Shown here piece by piece: positions 46,178-55,461 of a stretch of 64,000 bases of DNA. A program made the position numbers and the translations under genes. The notes beneath the pieces are model-generated. The model saw nothing but the letters and a program-made list of their open reading frames with translations, had not been told where the DNA came from and made no database searches. This stretch comes from Natrialba magadii ATCC 43099. GTDB lineage: Archaea; Halobacteriota; Halobacteria; Halobacteriales; Natrialbaceae. The DNA lies in the NCBI RefSeq assembly GCF_000025625.1, contig NC_013922.1, positions 1,860,001-1,924,000 of the forward strand, written 5' to 3'. Within the stretch, counting starts at the first letter, position 1, and every line of letters begins with the position of its first letter.

Positions 46178-46675
46178 TTATTCGTCGTCGAGCGGCGGTT
46201 CGACCTGAATCTCGCCCTGCATCTGGTTGTGTGGGTCACAGCGGTAGTAGGCCATCTCTTCGGTGGCGACGACGCCGGAGAGCGTCTGCTCGTCGTCGTT
46301 GACCTCGTCGGTCTGGTAGTCCTCGACGACCTCTTCGTTCTCGTCCCAGATGACGATGTTGTGGGTTCCGCTGTCCTGGTTGTACCAGGTGAAGTCGTAC
46401 TCCTGGCCCTCGAAGAGGACGATCGTTGGGTTCTGCTCGTCGGCGATCATGTCAGGGGCGACGCCTTCCCAGCCGGCGGTCAGGCCGTCGAGTTCGATCG
46501 TGTCGACGTCTTCCCACGCTTCGACATCGATGTCGTCGCCGTTCTCGTCGCCGTTTGCGGCGCCGTTCTCGTCGTCAGTGTCGTCGTCGCTACATCCTGC
46601 GACGAGTGCGGTTGCGGCCGCCGCACCCGTGAGCTTCAGTGCTGTACGTCGGGAGAGAGGGTTGTCTCGACTCAT
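46178..46675 (-). CDS. Halocyanin-like type I copper lipoprotein
   Basis: A 165-residue cupredoxin. A Tat signal with lipobox (SRRTALKLTGAAAATALVAGC, Cys28) predicts a lipid-anchored periplasmic-side protein. An acidic linker follows. The copper ligands are probably His105 (GTHNIVI), Cys146, His149 and Met152 in YYRCDPHNQM, a close C-x2-H-x2-M pattern. It should carry electrons at the membrane. The Met at 46675 gives the Tat signal; the frame's first Met at 46744 does not. Confidence 0.82.
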   Translation of the reverse strand: MSRDNPLSRRTALKLTGAAAATALVAGCSDDDTDDENGAANGDENGDDIDVEAWEDVDTIELDGLTAGWEGVAPDMIADEQNPTIVLFEGQEYDFTWYNQDSGTHNIVIWDENEEVVEDYQTDEVNDDEQTLSGVVATEEMAYYRCDPHNQMQGEIQVEPPLDDE

Positions 46676-46891
46676 CAACATTGTATTAGAGATCAGTGCA
46701 TAAAAATGGCCCTCCTCTACCGCCGTCCAGTCATGCGATTTCATACCATAGAGGAACTGATCGGTAGAAGCGCTATACTGTGTAGAAAAACCATGTTACT
46801 CGAGAGTAAGAAGCAAAAAACGATATCAGACATCCTCAAGCGGACGTGTTGACGGCAGCAAGTGACAGGACGAGCAACGAGGTGAGTTGCG

Positions 46892-48199
46892 CTACTGGTC
46901 GGCCTGCGGTGATTTCGTTCCGGTCTCGAGTGACAGTCGCAAGAAGATCGGGATCGTGATGAGTGCAATGATGATCTCGAGTCCGCCAACGACGAGGAAC
47001 GCGAGGTCGTAGCCGTAGGAACCGGCGACAGAGCCGCCGATGAGGAAGCCACCGAGGAAGCCAAGGCTCCCAGCGACGTTGAAGCCGGCCATCGCAGTCC
47101 CGCGTTCGCGTTCGTCGGCGAGGTCCGTGACGAGCGCCATCGTCGCAGGTGAGACGAGCGCGCCGAGAATGCCCACGACGACCATCGCCATCGCAGCGGT
47201 GCCGACAGACGGGGCAATCCCAACGCCGAGGATACCGAAACCGTAACAGGCGGAGCCGACCACGACCGGGATCGTCCGGCCAATTCGGTCGGAAAGCGAT
47301 CCGAGTGGGTACTGCAGGAGGGCAAACGGCGCAAAGAAACACGCGAGCAACAGTCCCGTCGCGCCGGGACCGAGGTTGAACGTCTCTTGGAAGTACAGGG
47401 TTCCAACGAGTGCGAAGAAGCCCGCCGTCATTCGATCGACGAACCCGAAGGCATAAGGAAGTGACAGCGTGGGCCGCTGGCGCACTCCCTCGATCAGCGC
47501 GCGGGCGGTGCGACGAGACGCCGGCGTTCGGTCCTCGAGCCGAGAGACCAGGAGCCCAACACAGACGAGCAAAGTAGCCGCAGCCAGCAGTGGCGCAACC
47601 GGATCGAGTTCGGTCAGTTGGCCGCCGATCGGCGCGCCCGTTGCGGCCCCGAGTCCGATAGCGATGCCGGCCGCGCCCATATTGCGCCCGTGGCCGCCCT
47701 CGAGATCCATCAGCATCGTCATCGTCAGCGAGAGCGCGCCGATCGTCATCGCACCCTGCAGGACGCGCAACAGGAGGACACCCTCGAACGGAATGCTGCC
47801 GAGCGAAGGGACAACCGCCAGCGCGGCGTAACTGGCCGCGCCGGCCACCGCACTCAGGACGATGAACGGCGTTCGACGGCCAGTAATATCACTGATTGCA
47901 CCCCAGATACCGACGAAGACGACGTAGGCGGCGAACTCGCTCACGAGGAACCACATGCTCGCATCGAGCGTCGTCGACGCAACGGGCGAACTCGCCGCAT
48001 CAGCACCCAGCACGTCGACCAGGGTCGCGATACCCGGGTAGAGCAGCAGTTGCGAGAAGAGCACGGAAAAGACGACCGCCGCGAGCACGAGCCGGTCACG
48101 ATCACTCGAGTGCACGACCGGTGGTTCGAACCAGGAGAATATGAAGGCGTCCGTCTCGTCGCCGTCCGTGCGCTCGCCATTAGATGCGTCGTTTGCCAC
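46892..48199 (-). CDS. MFS transporter
   Basis: A 435-residue membrane protein with twelve predicted helices. The loop GAISDITGRRTPF between helices 2 and 3 and GSLSDRIGRTIPV after helix 8 are the MFS G-x-x-x-D-R/T-x-G-R-R motifs in both halves. Drug or metabolite efflux is the common role in this subgroup; the substrate is unknown. It is the last GC-rich gene before the AT-rich island at 48.2 kb. Confidence 0.85.
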   Translation of the reverse strand: MANDASNGERTDGDETDAFIFSWFEPPVVHSSDRDRLVLAAVVFSVLFSQLLLYPGIATLVDVLGADAASSPVASTTLDASMWFLVSEFAAYVVFVGIWGAISDITGRRTPFIVLSAVAGAASYAALAVVPSLGSIPFEGVLLLRVLQGAMTIGALSLTMTMLMDLEGGHGRNMGAAGIAIGLGAATGAPIGGQLTELDPVAPLLAAATLLVCVGLLVSRLEDRTPASRRTARALIEGVRQRPTLSLPYAFGFVDRMTAGFFALVGTLYFQETFNLGPGATGLLLACFFAPFALLQYPLGSLSDRIGRTIPVVVGSACYGFGILGVGIAPSVGTAAMAMVVVGILGALVSPATMALVTDLADERERGTAMAGFNVAGSLGFLGGFLIGGSVAGSYGYDLAFLVVGGLEIIIALITIPIFLRLSLETGTKSPQADQ

Positions 48200-48560
48200 C
48201 GCCAGGGAAGCCCGCCAGACACGTCAACAGGACTAATACCGTTAGCCAGTGATTTCTTAAATATCACTTACAGGGGAGTATTGAAGTCTATTTGGTGACC
48301 CGGACATCAACATCATACGTAAAAATAAATGTAGATGAACGAGGGGCTATTCAAAGACCGTTCCATTTGACCAATGAAGAGCGTTTTTTACAGAGATTTG
48401 GTTAAATATAGTGCATTGAATGGGCGGGATGAAAGCACATCATAAGTAGAAGAGATTTCAATAGGAAGAACCCCATTATATTAGATGGGAATTCTAATGG
48501 TAAATAATTAGTTTAAGCGTATACTGTAACTTTTAATATATGTAGTGAGTAATATAATGT
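48200..48560. promoter_or_regulatory. AT-rich left edge of island with TATA box for the halocin-like gene
   Basis: 361 bases with a sharp fall in GC just past the MFS gene. No gene is seen. CTTTTAATATATG (48529-48541) is centred about 25 bases before the ATG at 48561, giving a leaderless transcript. Shorter AT-rich tracts further left offer no second box that I can separate from background. Confidence 0.55.
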
Positions 48561-49457
48561 ATGGAAAGAAGAAAGTTACTCCAAGCAATTGGAAGCGGAT
48601 CGGTTGGTATCGGTACTGTAGGTGCAATTTCAGGTAGTAGTACGGCCAAAGAAAACAACATTGCAGCACGAGATCACAGTGAGGACGCTACAGCGTCTCT
48701 AATCAAACAGGCTCAATCGGATTCGGACTTACGCGCCCTCATTGATCATGCAAATGAAAACGGATGGCGTATACCGTGGGACAGTGCAACAACTAAACGT
48801 ATAACCAGCCAAACGGAAACAGGGTATTACGACTACATCGTTGTCGAGGCGGAGTCGTCTAGCCAACAAGTGGAGAAAGAGGAGGAGTTAGTATTCATTT
48901 GGATTGGTAACGATACAATGGGTTTAGACCTTTCGCACCATACAGTTATCCACCACGTTCAAAAAACGGACAAACCGACAGCTAGTGGCCTCTTTGGGTG
49001 GGACAAAGTAAAAGTGATAAAATCCGAGGCCGGTGATATTATCCAAACAGAGAGGGATTTCCATAGGGAGAACGAATTAGGAGCGGACGATTACACGTTC
49101 CCTCCCGGTGGTGGCAGTAGTGAATGTGTCGAAGTAGACGTCCAAATAGCTCCAGACGCAAAATGGGATTGTGTCGCCCTAGCTGTCGCGGGTGCGATTC
49201 CAACTTCCGTGCCATGTTCGACTTGTATTCTAGATGTTACACGTACGTCGTGTGCTGTCTGCGCAATTGCGACTGTTATATACAAGGTTTCCTCGATGCA
49301 TTGCTTTTCTGATTTGGGGCCTGTCGTTCAAGCAGATGTCGAAGAATGGTTTTTCGAGGAACACGATGATTTCAGTTACTCGGATTTTGCGACCTGGACA
49401 GATGAGGCACTAGTTGTTGACGAAACCTTTTATAACGAAGACCTACCTGTCTGCTAG
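48561..49457 (+). CDS. Tat-type precursor with Cys-rich C-terminus, halocin C8-like candidate
   Basis: A 298-residue precursor. RRKLLQAIGSGSVGIGTVGA at 3-22 resembles a Tat signal. Residues 30-185 have no cysteine and would be the immunity/leader-like part. From residue 189 there are eight cysteines (189, 204, 219, 222, 231, 234, 248, 298) in a hydrophobic stretch (CVALAVAGAIPTSVPCSTC). Halocin C8 is made the same way: one gene encodes a Tat signal, an N-terminal immunity protein and a C-terminal Cys-rich hydrophobic peptide. The resemblance is architectural, not a checked alignment; the Cys spacing differs and the last about 50 residues are acidic. Confidence 0.45.
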   Translation: MERRKLLQAIGSGSVGIGTVGAISGSSTAKENNIAARDHSEDATASLIKQAQSDSDLRALIDHANENGWRIPWDSATTKRITSQTETGYYDYIVVEAESSSQQVEKEEELVFIWIGNDTMGLDLSHHTVIHHVQKTDKPTASGLFGWDKVKVIKSEAGDIIQTERDFHRENELGADDYTFPPGGGSSECVEVDVQIAPDAKWDCVALAVAGAIPTSVPCSTCILDVTRTSCAVCAIATVIYKVSSMHCFSDLGPVVQADVEEWFFEEHDDFSYSDFATWTDEALVVDETFYNEDLPVC

Positions 49458-49536
49458 GTGAGCTATAGAGCCACATTTATACCCATATAGTTATGGGAAA
49501 CTCAAATATCTAATACGGAGAAATATATAGAACACC

Positions 49537-49806
49537 ATGATGAGTCCACTGATCTTGTTGTACACCATTTTATTTATATTTCTATTTTTGATTATAAGGA
49601 GAGAGTATGCAAGAGGCTCAGATAAGTATGAAATTTGTGGTTGGGTTATGGTGGCGGGAAGCTTTTTCTTCCTCTTTGTTACTACTACTGACATGCATGT
49701 TCCTATATTATCAAGGGTGCAAGAAGTGACTGTGTACGGTCTAATAGCCATTCAGGGGGTGGCAGCGTGGATGTTTCTCTGGTTATCGAATACATCAAAG
49801 TTTTAA
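49537..49806 (+). CDS. Small membrane protein next to the halocin-like gene
   Basis: An 89-residue protein with three hydrophobic segments (about 3-20, 34-52 and 64-84) and a short basic loop RREYARGSDK. It follows the halocin-like gene by 79 bases on the same strand in the same AT-rich island. Its size and position would suit a membrane immunity or export helper, but no motif supports that. The start could be residue 1 or 2 (MM). Confidence 0.5.
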   Translation: MMSPLILLYTILFIFLFLIIRREYARGSDKYEICGWVMVAGSFFFLFVTTTDMHVPILSRVQEVTVYGLIAIQGVAAWMFLWLSNTSKF

Positions 49807-50000
49807 TATCTTATCTGTGTTAGACTGAATTGGTTATTAGCGTTGGTTTTACAGATAGTTATTAATACGACTACAGACGGCCACACCAGATAATCCGATT
49901 CAGCCCACGTTTTAACTCCGGAGTGTTATCACTAGCCACAGACAGCGGTTTTTGCCGTTACTGAGGCGCATATGAGGCTGGAGTTATATGCATACTGAAC

Positions 50001-51341
50001 ATGAGCGACGACGCGAGCGACGGGACCGACGCCGAGTTCGGGACGGCGGAATTCGGCACGCGGAGCGTTCACGCCGGCCAGCGAGCCGATCCGGCCACTG
50101 GTGCGCGCGCCCCGCCGATCTACCAGACGACATCCTACACCTTCCCCGACGCCGAGACCGCCGCCGAGCGCTACGCGCTGGCGGACGACGGTTACATCTA
50201 CTCTCGAATCAGCAACCCCACCGTCGAGATGCTCGAGGACCGACTCGCCTCCCTCGAGAACGGCGCAGGAGCGGTCGCGACGGGCAGCGGTATGGCCGCA
50301 CTCGACTCGGCTACCCTGATTCTCGCCGAAGCGGGCGACAACGTCGTCTGCTCGACCGACACCTACGGCGGGACGACGGCCTACTTTTCGAAGACCGCGA
50401 CCCGCCGCGACATCGAACCGAAATTCGTGCCGACACTCGAGTACGATGCCTACGAGGAAGCCATCGACGAGGACACTGCTTTCGTCCACATCGAGACGAT
50501 CGGCAACCCCTCGCTCGTCACGCCGGATTTCGAGCGCGTGGCCGAGATCGCCCACGAGAACGGCGTGCCGCTGGTGGTCGACAACACGTTCGCGACGCCG
50601 GCGCTCTGTCGGCCACTCGAGCACGGGGCCGACGTGGTCTGGGAGTCGACGACGAAGTGGCTCCACGGCTCAGGGACGACCGTCGGCGGCGTGCTCGTCG
50701 ACGGCGGCACGTTCCCGTGGGGAGAGCACGGCTACGACGAAATCGCGGGCCAGAACCACGCCTACCACGACGTCGACTTCTCGCGGGACTTCCCCGAGAC
50801 ACCGTTCGCCGCCGCGGCCAGGTTCCGCTCGCTGCGCACCCTCGGCAACCAGCAGTCACCGTTCGACGCCTGGCAGACACTACAGGGACTCGAGTCCCTC
50901 CCGCTACGGATGGACAAGCACTGCGAGAACGCGGCCATCGTCGCGGAGTATCTGGCCGACCACGAGGACGTGGCCTGGGTCACACAGCCGGGACTCGAGT
51001 CGCATCCGACGCACGACAACGCCGCGCGCTACCTGAACGACTACAGCGGGATGGTCGCGTTCGGCCTCGAAACCGGCTATGCGGGCGGAAAAACGTTCTG
51101 TGAGAGCGTGGAAGTCGCCCAGTTCCTGGCGAACATCGGCGACGCGAAGACGCTGGTAATCCACCCCGCGAGCACGACCCACGGCCAACTCACCCCCGAG
51201 GAGCAAGAGGAGGCCGGCGTCACGCCGGATCTGGTCCGCATGTCGGTCGGCATCGAGGATCCCGCGGACATTCTGGCCGATCTGGAGCAGGCGATTGAAA
51301 CCGCGACACGGACGACAATGGAGGGCGACGGACGAACATGA
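50001..51341 (+). CDS. metY: O-acetylhomoserine sulfhydrylase MetY
   Basis: A 446-residue Cys/Met-metabolism PLP enzyme that makes homocysteine from O-acetylhomoserine and sulfide. It has [20 protein letters not shown] at the start, [37 protein letters not shown] with the PLP lysine, and FAHxST-like [15 protein letters not shown] at the end. The longer loop with PxQSPFDAW (NQQSPFDAW) is typical of the MetY branch. Its last bases overlap the start of metX in ATGA (51338-51341), so the two are translationally coupled. Confidence 0.93.
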   Translation: MSDDASDGTDAEFGTAEFGTRSVHAGQRADPATGARAPPIYQTTSYTFPDAETAAERYALADDGYIYSRISNPTVEMLEDRLASLENGAGAVATGSGMAALDSATLILAEAGDNVVCSTDTYGGTTAYFSKTATRRDIEPKFVPTLEYDAYEEAIDEDTAFVHIETIGNPSLVTPDFERVAEIAHENGVPLVVDNTFATPALCRPLEHGADVVWESTTKWLHGSGTTVGGVLVDGGTFPWGEHGYDEIAGQNHAYHDVDFSRDFPETPFAAAARFRSLRTLGNQQSPFDAWQTLQGLESLPLRMDKHCENAAIVAEYLADHEDVAWVTQPGLESHPTHDNAARYLNDYSGMVAFGLETGYAGGKTFCESVEVAQFLANIGDAKTLVIHPASTTHGQLTPEEQEEAGVTPDLVRMSVGIEDPADILADLEQAIETATRTTMEGDGRT

Positions 51342-52552
51342 CGACGACTGACGTCCAATCGCTCGGCGAGTTCACCTTCGAGTGCGGCGAGTCGATTCCC
51401 GAACTCGAAGTGGCCTACGAAACGTACGGCGAGTTCACCGGTGATAACGCTGTCCTCGTCTGTCACGCGCTGACCGGCAGCGCACACGTCGCGCGCCGCC
51501 CGGGCGCTGGCGACGACACTGCGGGGCAGGCCCGCGCCTGGTGGGGCGACGTCGTCGGTCCCGGGAAGGCAGTCGACACCACCGAGTACTACGTCGTCTG
51601 TGCGAACGTTCCTGGTTCCTGTTACGGGACGACGGGTCCCTCGAGTACGAATCCCGAGACGGGCGAGCCCTACGGCACCGACTTCCCGCCGGTCACGATC
51701 GGCGACTGGACGCGCACACAGCGTCGGCTGCTCGACGAACTCGGCGTCGGGCGGCTCCATACACTCATCGGCGGCAGCGTCGGCGGGATGAACGTCCTCG
51801 ACTGGCTCTCGCGCTACCCTGACGACGTCGAACGCGCGGCGGCCGTCGCCACGGCCGCGAGACTCGACGCGCAGTGTCTCGCGCTGGATACGGTCGCACG
51901 CAGGGCGATCACGAGCGACCCGAACTGGAACGGCGGCCACTACTACGGTGGACCGGTACCCGAGGACGGCCTCGCGCGCGCTCGCCAGATCGGTCACATC
52001 ATGTACCTCTCGAAGGCCTCGATGGCCCAGAAGTTCGGCCGGCGTTCGGCGGGCCGCGAAACGGTCCGCGAGGAATCACCGGACCCCGCAGCGTCGTTTT
52101 TCCCCTATCGCGAGGTCGAATCATACCTCGACTACCAGGCCGAGAAGTTCACCGACCGCTTCGACGCGAATAGCTACCTGTATCTCACGCGCGCGATGGA
52201 CGACTACGACCTCTCGACCGGATACGAATCCGACGCGGCCGCACTCGCGGCCTTCGAGGGCGAACTCCTCCTTCTCTCGTTCACCGGCGACTGGCACTTC
52301 ACCGTCGAACAATCCGAAGCGGTCGCCGAGGCCTGCCGCGAGGCCGGCGTCGACGTTTCTCACCACGTCGTCGAATCCGACCACGGCCACGACGCGTTCC
52401 TCGTCGAACCGGAGAAGGTCGGCCCGCCGCTGGCGACCGTACTCGAGGAGGGACTGTCCGGCCGGACGATTACGGACACGACGGATGGAGAGAAACCGAC
52501 GGGGGAATCAGAGTCGTTCGCACCCGTTCATACGAGTCTGTTTTCCAAGTAA
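51338..52552 (+). CDS. metX: Homoserine O-acetyltransferase MetX
   Basis: A 404-residue alpha/beta hydrolase-fold enzyme that acetylates homoserine, giving the substrate of MetY. Ser is in [13 protein letters not shown], Asp in SFTGDWHFT and His in DHGHDAF, forming the catalytic triad. [13 protein letters not shown] and [12 protein letters not shown]-like [17 protein letters not shown] are the family's substrate-side motifs. The 4-base overlap with metY points to one operon. Confidence 0.93.
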   Translation: MTTTDVQSLGEFTFECGESIPELEVAYETYGEFTGDNAVLVCHALTGSAHVARRPGAGDDTAGQARAWWGDVVGPGKAVDTTEYYVVCANVPGSCYGTTGPSSTNPETGEPYGTDFPPVTIGDWTRTQRRLLDELGVGRLHTLIGGSVGGMNVLDWLSRYPDDVERAAAVATAARLDAQCLALDTVARRAITSDPNWNGGHYYGGPVPEDGLARARQIGHIMYLSKASMAQKFGRRSAGRETVREESPDPAASFFPYREVESYLDYQAEKFTDRFDANSYLYLTRAMDDYDLSTGYESDAAALAAFEGELLLLSFTGDWHFTVEQSEAVAEACREAGVDVSHHVVESDHGHDAFLVEPEKVGPPLATVLEEGLSGRTITDTTDGEKPTGESESFAPVHTSLFSK

Positions 52553-52609
52553 CGTTTTCCAGGTAAGACGGGGTGCAACAACGAAGTCCAAACAGCGGAG
52601 TGCAACGCG

Positions 52610-53014
52610 TCAGTCGGCCGTGTTCACATGCCCCTGCCGCGAGGACGGGTCGTCCTGTCCGCCATCGAATCGAACGTACTGATCAACAACGTTGTGACCC
52701 GGTCGCCGGCGCGCCAGCCATCGTCGAAGGTCGCTACCCAGCAGGTCGAGCCCCGTCGCGCGCATGAATCGTCGCGCCGGCGGGGAGCGGAACATGGCAA
52801 TCAGCGCCCACATCGTCCCGGCCGTAAACGTCCCGAGTGCCGAAAGTGTCATTCCAAGCGTCAGGAAAGTGATCGTATAGACGTAGCCGATCGTCATCGA
52901 AGGGATACTCGTTCCGAGCGGTATACGAGCGCTGGCGTTCGCCAGCGTTGGCCCGAGAAAGACCACGGAGAGGCCGCTACCGATCATGAACACGAAGTCT
53001 TGCCACATCATCAA
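52610..53014 (-). CDS. Membrane protein with two helices, unknown
   Basis: A 134-residue protein. Hydrophobic segments near residues 5-25 and 38-72 are followed by an Arg-rich soluble tail (MFRSPPARRFMRATGLDLLGSDLRRWLARRRPG). I recognise the layout from haloarchaeal hypothetical proteins only. It is convergent with metX (58 bases between stops). Three Mets in a row leave the exact start open. Confidence 0.55.
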   Translation of the reverse strand: MMMWQDFVFMIGSGLSVVFLGPTLANASARIPLGTSIPSMTIGYVYTITFLTLGMTLSALGTFTAGTMWALIAMFRSPPARRFMRATGLDLLGSDLRRWLARRRPGHNVVDQYVRFDGGQDDPSSRQGHVNTAD

Positions 53015-53111
53015 ATTCGATTACTCGATTGTGAGTTAAAACTCTCTCGGTCAGGAAATAGGCAATTACAGCGGATAGTCGGGGAACCAAGACCGTCGTC
53101 ACCCACAATCA

Positions 53112-53200
53112 TTGACCTCCTCCCGCGCCTAAAGTCGCGGGAATCCCACCATGGGATTTCAGGCCGAGCGAAGTAGCCTGTTGGTTTCAAGACGCATTCG
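53112..53200 (-). ncRNA. Probable omega RNA / right end of the TnpB element
   Basis: Directly after the tnpB stop the minus strand carries two hairpins: AATCCCA (53142-53148) with TGGGATT (53152-53158), then TCCCGCG with CGCGGGA (53121-53127 and 53136-53142), followed by GGAGGTCA near 53114-53121. TnpB elements make their guide RNA from this right end, with the guide taken from flanking DNA after the element, here starting near 53112 and running down. The exact 5' end and border are inferred. Confidence 0.6.
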
Positions 53201-54509
53201 TTCCATGCGTCACCTGCTGGGGTTCAGCATCGGCATGGCTGTCTTGTGGCCCGGTCAATGAGGCCCCATCCGTAGCCGAGTCATCGTCACCAGCCTTCTG
53301 CCGGGAAGTCCGGTCGCTTTGGCGGTGGCTCTCTCCACTACGGTAGCGGTCTGCGATATTCATCGCCCCGTTCACGTCAGCCTGGTATTCTGTGACCCAA
53401 CAGTCGTCGTTCGAACAGCGGAACGTCGCCTGTCGTGGGCGAGAGCCGACCTTACCACAGGCGTGGCATTCTTTCGACGTGTTCCGGGGATTCACCGTCT
53501 CGACGGGAATCCCCTTCTCGGCGGCTTTGTACCGAATCTGTGCGTGGAGCTTCGCAAAGCCCCATCCATGTAACCGCCGGTTCATGTACGCGCCGTAGTC
53601 CATGTTCTCACGGATGTACGTCAGGTCTTCCAGTACCAGCACCGGGTTCTCGACGGACTCGGCGTATTCAACGACCTCGCGAGTTACCCGGTGGACCACG
53701 TGGTCAATCCGGTTCCACAGCGATTCGCCGTAGGACTCCGTGGTTCGCTCACTGCCACGTCTCTGAAGCCGTCGCTTGGCGGTGAAGTAGGTTTTGCGGA
53801 GCCTCCGGACGGTTTTGCCGTCGTTGGCCCACAGTTTGGGGCGAACCGGAGAGCCACTCTCATCGCGGTGACACACCGTGACGAGACTCGCTTCTCCGAT
53901 GTCGACGCCGATCGGCGTCCTGTCGAGCCCAGCGAGACAGGGCTCGCCAGACGAGTCTGGCGGGGTCCGCTCGTTGGCAGACGTCGCAGATTGTTCCTCT
54001 ACGTCGCGGGTGGCGGTGATGTGGAGATACCACGTCCCATCCCGCTCGAGGAGCCGACTTTCACCCATCTCGACATCACCAGCATACACTGCTTCCAGCC
54101 AATCCCGCTGGTCTGGATTGGCGTGTGCCGGGATCCAGAGGTGGTAATCGTCGTGATGAGGGATTTTGACGTACCACTCGAGGGCGTTCTGTGGCTTGTG
54201 GTCGAGTTGAACACCTTCGTTGGTAAACTTCACCGGATGGTCGTCGTGAAGTTCGTCGGTATCGTAGCTGCCGCCACAGAGTTGCGGGACGTACTGCTTG
54301 AGGGCGTTTTTAGCGTAGCCGGAAAGGTCGTACTCGACAACAATGTCGTTTGTGGCTGACTGGGTGGTGCAGTCGGCGTCGAAGGCTGCCTGAAGTGCCT
54401 GCTGATATGCCTCACGAGTCTCACAGAGCTTGCGCTCCTTGTGAGCATTGGGGTCGACGAGGCGCAACTCGAGCGTCTTCGTGACTTCAGGCATCCGTTC
54501 TGTACCCAT
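53187..54509 (-). CDS. tnpB: TnpB RNA-guided nuclease (IS1341-type, IS200/IS605)
   Basis: A 440-residue TnpB. The RuvC acidic residues are in GVDIGEASLV (Asp), VLVLEDLTYI (Glu) and QADVNGAMNIA (Asp). A zinc ribbon with CHACGKV and CSNDDC lies between the last two. The frame is intact with no stops, so it is probably functional. No tnpA lies next to it, so it is a stand-alone element. The start is MGTERMPEVTKTLELRL at 54509 or MPEVTK at 54494. TnpB cuts DNA matching its guide next to a short TAM, helping the element persist. Confidence 0.88.
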   Translation of the reverse strand: MGTERMPEVTKTLELRLVDPNAHKERKLCETREAYQQALQAAFDADCTTQSATNDIVVEYDLSGYAKNALKQYVPQLCGGSYDTDELHDDHPVKFTNEGVQLDHKPQNALEWYVKIPHHDDYHLWIPAHANPDQRDWLEAVYAGDVEMGESRLLERDGTWYLHITATRDVEEQSATSANERTPPDSSGEPCLAGLDRTPIGVDIGEASLVTVCHRDESGSPVRPKLWANDGKTVRRLRKTYFTAKRRLQRRGSERTTESYGESLWNRIDHVVHRVTREVVEYAESVENPVLVLEDLTYIRENMDYGAYMNRRLHGWGFAKLHAQIRYKAAEKGIPVETVNPRNTSKECHACGKVGSRPRQATFRCSNDDCWVTEYQADVNGAMNIADRYRSGESHRQSDRTSRQKAGDDDSATDGASLTGPQDSHADAEPQQVTHGTNAS

Positions 54510-54623
54510 CAATACGGCACAGGACACGATATACGTCAGCCATGCGGAGTGAAAGTAAAGGATGGAAATCCACCGCAGCGTCACTCCGAAAACGGACAAT
54601 CAGAGGTGACCACGCTGCGTCGA

Positions 54624-55262
54624 TTACTCGAGTACGGCGTTGGACTCGAGTACCTCGCGCGCTTCGGCCATCGAGGAGACGACGACGTCACAGTGTGGTT
54701 CAACAGCCGGTTTCGGCTCGAAACCGACCGCGAGGCCGGCGACCTTGAGCATCGGCAGGTCGTTTGCGCCATCACCGATTGCGACGGTGTCCTCGAGCTC
54801 GGCACCGACGTCGTTGGCGAGCGACTCGAGTGCGTCGTCTTTGGTGCCCTCGATTAGTGGGCCGTTGACATCGCCGGTGAGTTCGCCGTTTGCCAGCGGG
54901 AGGCGATTCGACACGATGTGGTCGACGGTGACGCCCTCGCGCTCGAGTGCCGCTGCGACGCCGCGTTCGAAGCCGCCGGTCAGGATGGCGGTCGTGATTC
55001 CGGCCTCGTTGAGCGTCTCGATCAGGTCCGCCGCGCCCGGTCGTAGTTCGACCTGCTCGTAGGCGGCGGTCGCGTCGGCTTCTGGTAAGCCGTCGAGGAG
55101 GGCTGCTCGCTCGCGGAGGCTCTCGGCGTAGCCGATCTCGTCGTTCATCGCGCGTTCCGTGATTGCTGCCATCTCGTCGGCGGCGTTACAGCGCTCGCCG
55201 AGCAGTACCGTCATCTCGGAGTCCGAAAGGGTCCCGTCGAAGTCGAAAGCGACGACTGTCAT
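54624..55262 (-). CDS. serB: Phosphoserine phosphatase SerB
   Basis: A 212-residue HAD-superfamily phosphatase. VVAFDFDGTLSD holds the nucleophile Asp pair, ILTGGFERGV the second motif, and GTKDDALESL and VAIGDGANDLPMLKVAG the metal-binding motif IV. It releases serine from phosphoserine, the last step of serine synthesis. The Met at 55262 begins TVVAFDFDG. serA starts 199 bases away in the opposite direction, so both may share a promoter region. Confidence 0.9.
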   Translation of the reverse strand: MTVVAFDFDGTLSDSEMTVLLGERCNAADEMAAITERAMNDEIGYAESLRERAALLDGLPEADATAAYEQVELRPGAADLIETLNEAGITTAILTGGFERGVAAALEREGVTVDHIVSNRLPLANGELTGDVNGPLIEGTKDDALESLANDVGAELEDTVAIGDGANDLPMLKVAGLAVGFEPKPAVEPHCDVVVSSMAEAREVLESNAVLE

Positions 55263-55461
55263 CGGTCGGCGATTGTGGGCGACCGGATAAACCAGTTCAG
55301 GTTCACGGCAGGTTTGACACTGGGACGTGTCACAGCGCCGACCAGGCATCGATTTACCCGGTCAACAGACAGCATAATCGACAGCCGGCAGCGACACGGT
55401 AGTTTTTGCCACCCGTGGCGACAACGGAAGGGTTTACCTGCTGCGCGCGATTGTCTCGCGC

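Noticed and set aside
48561-49457. Reading the halocin-like gene as an ordinary secreted enzyme
   Set aside because: No catalytic motif is visible and the cysteines are confined to the C-terminal part, which fits a processed peptide better. The call remains tentative.
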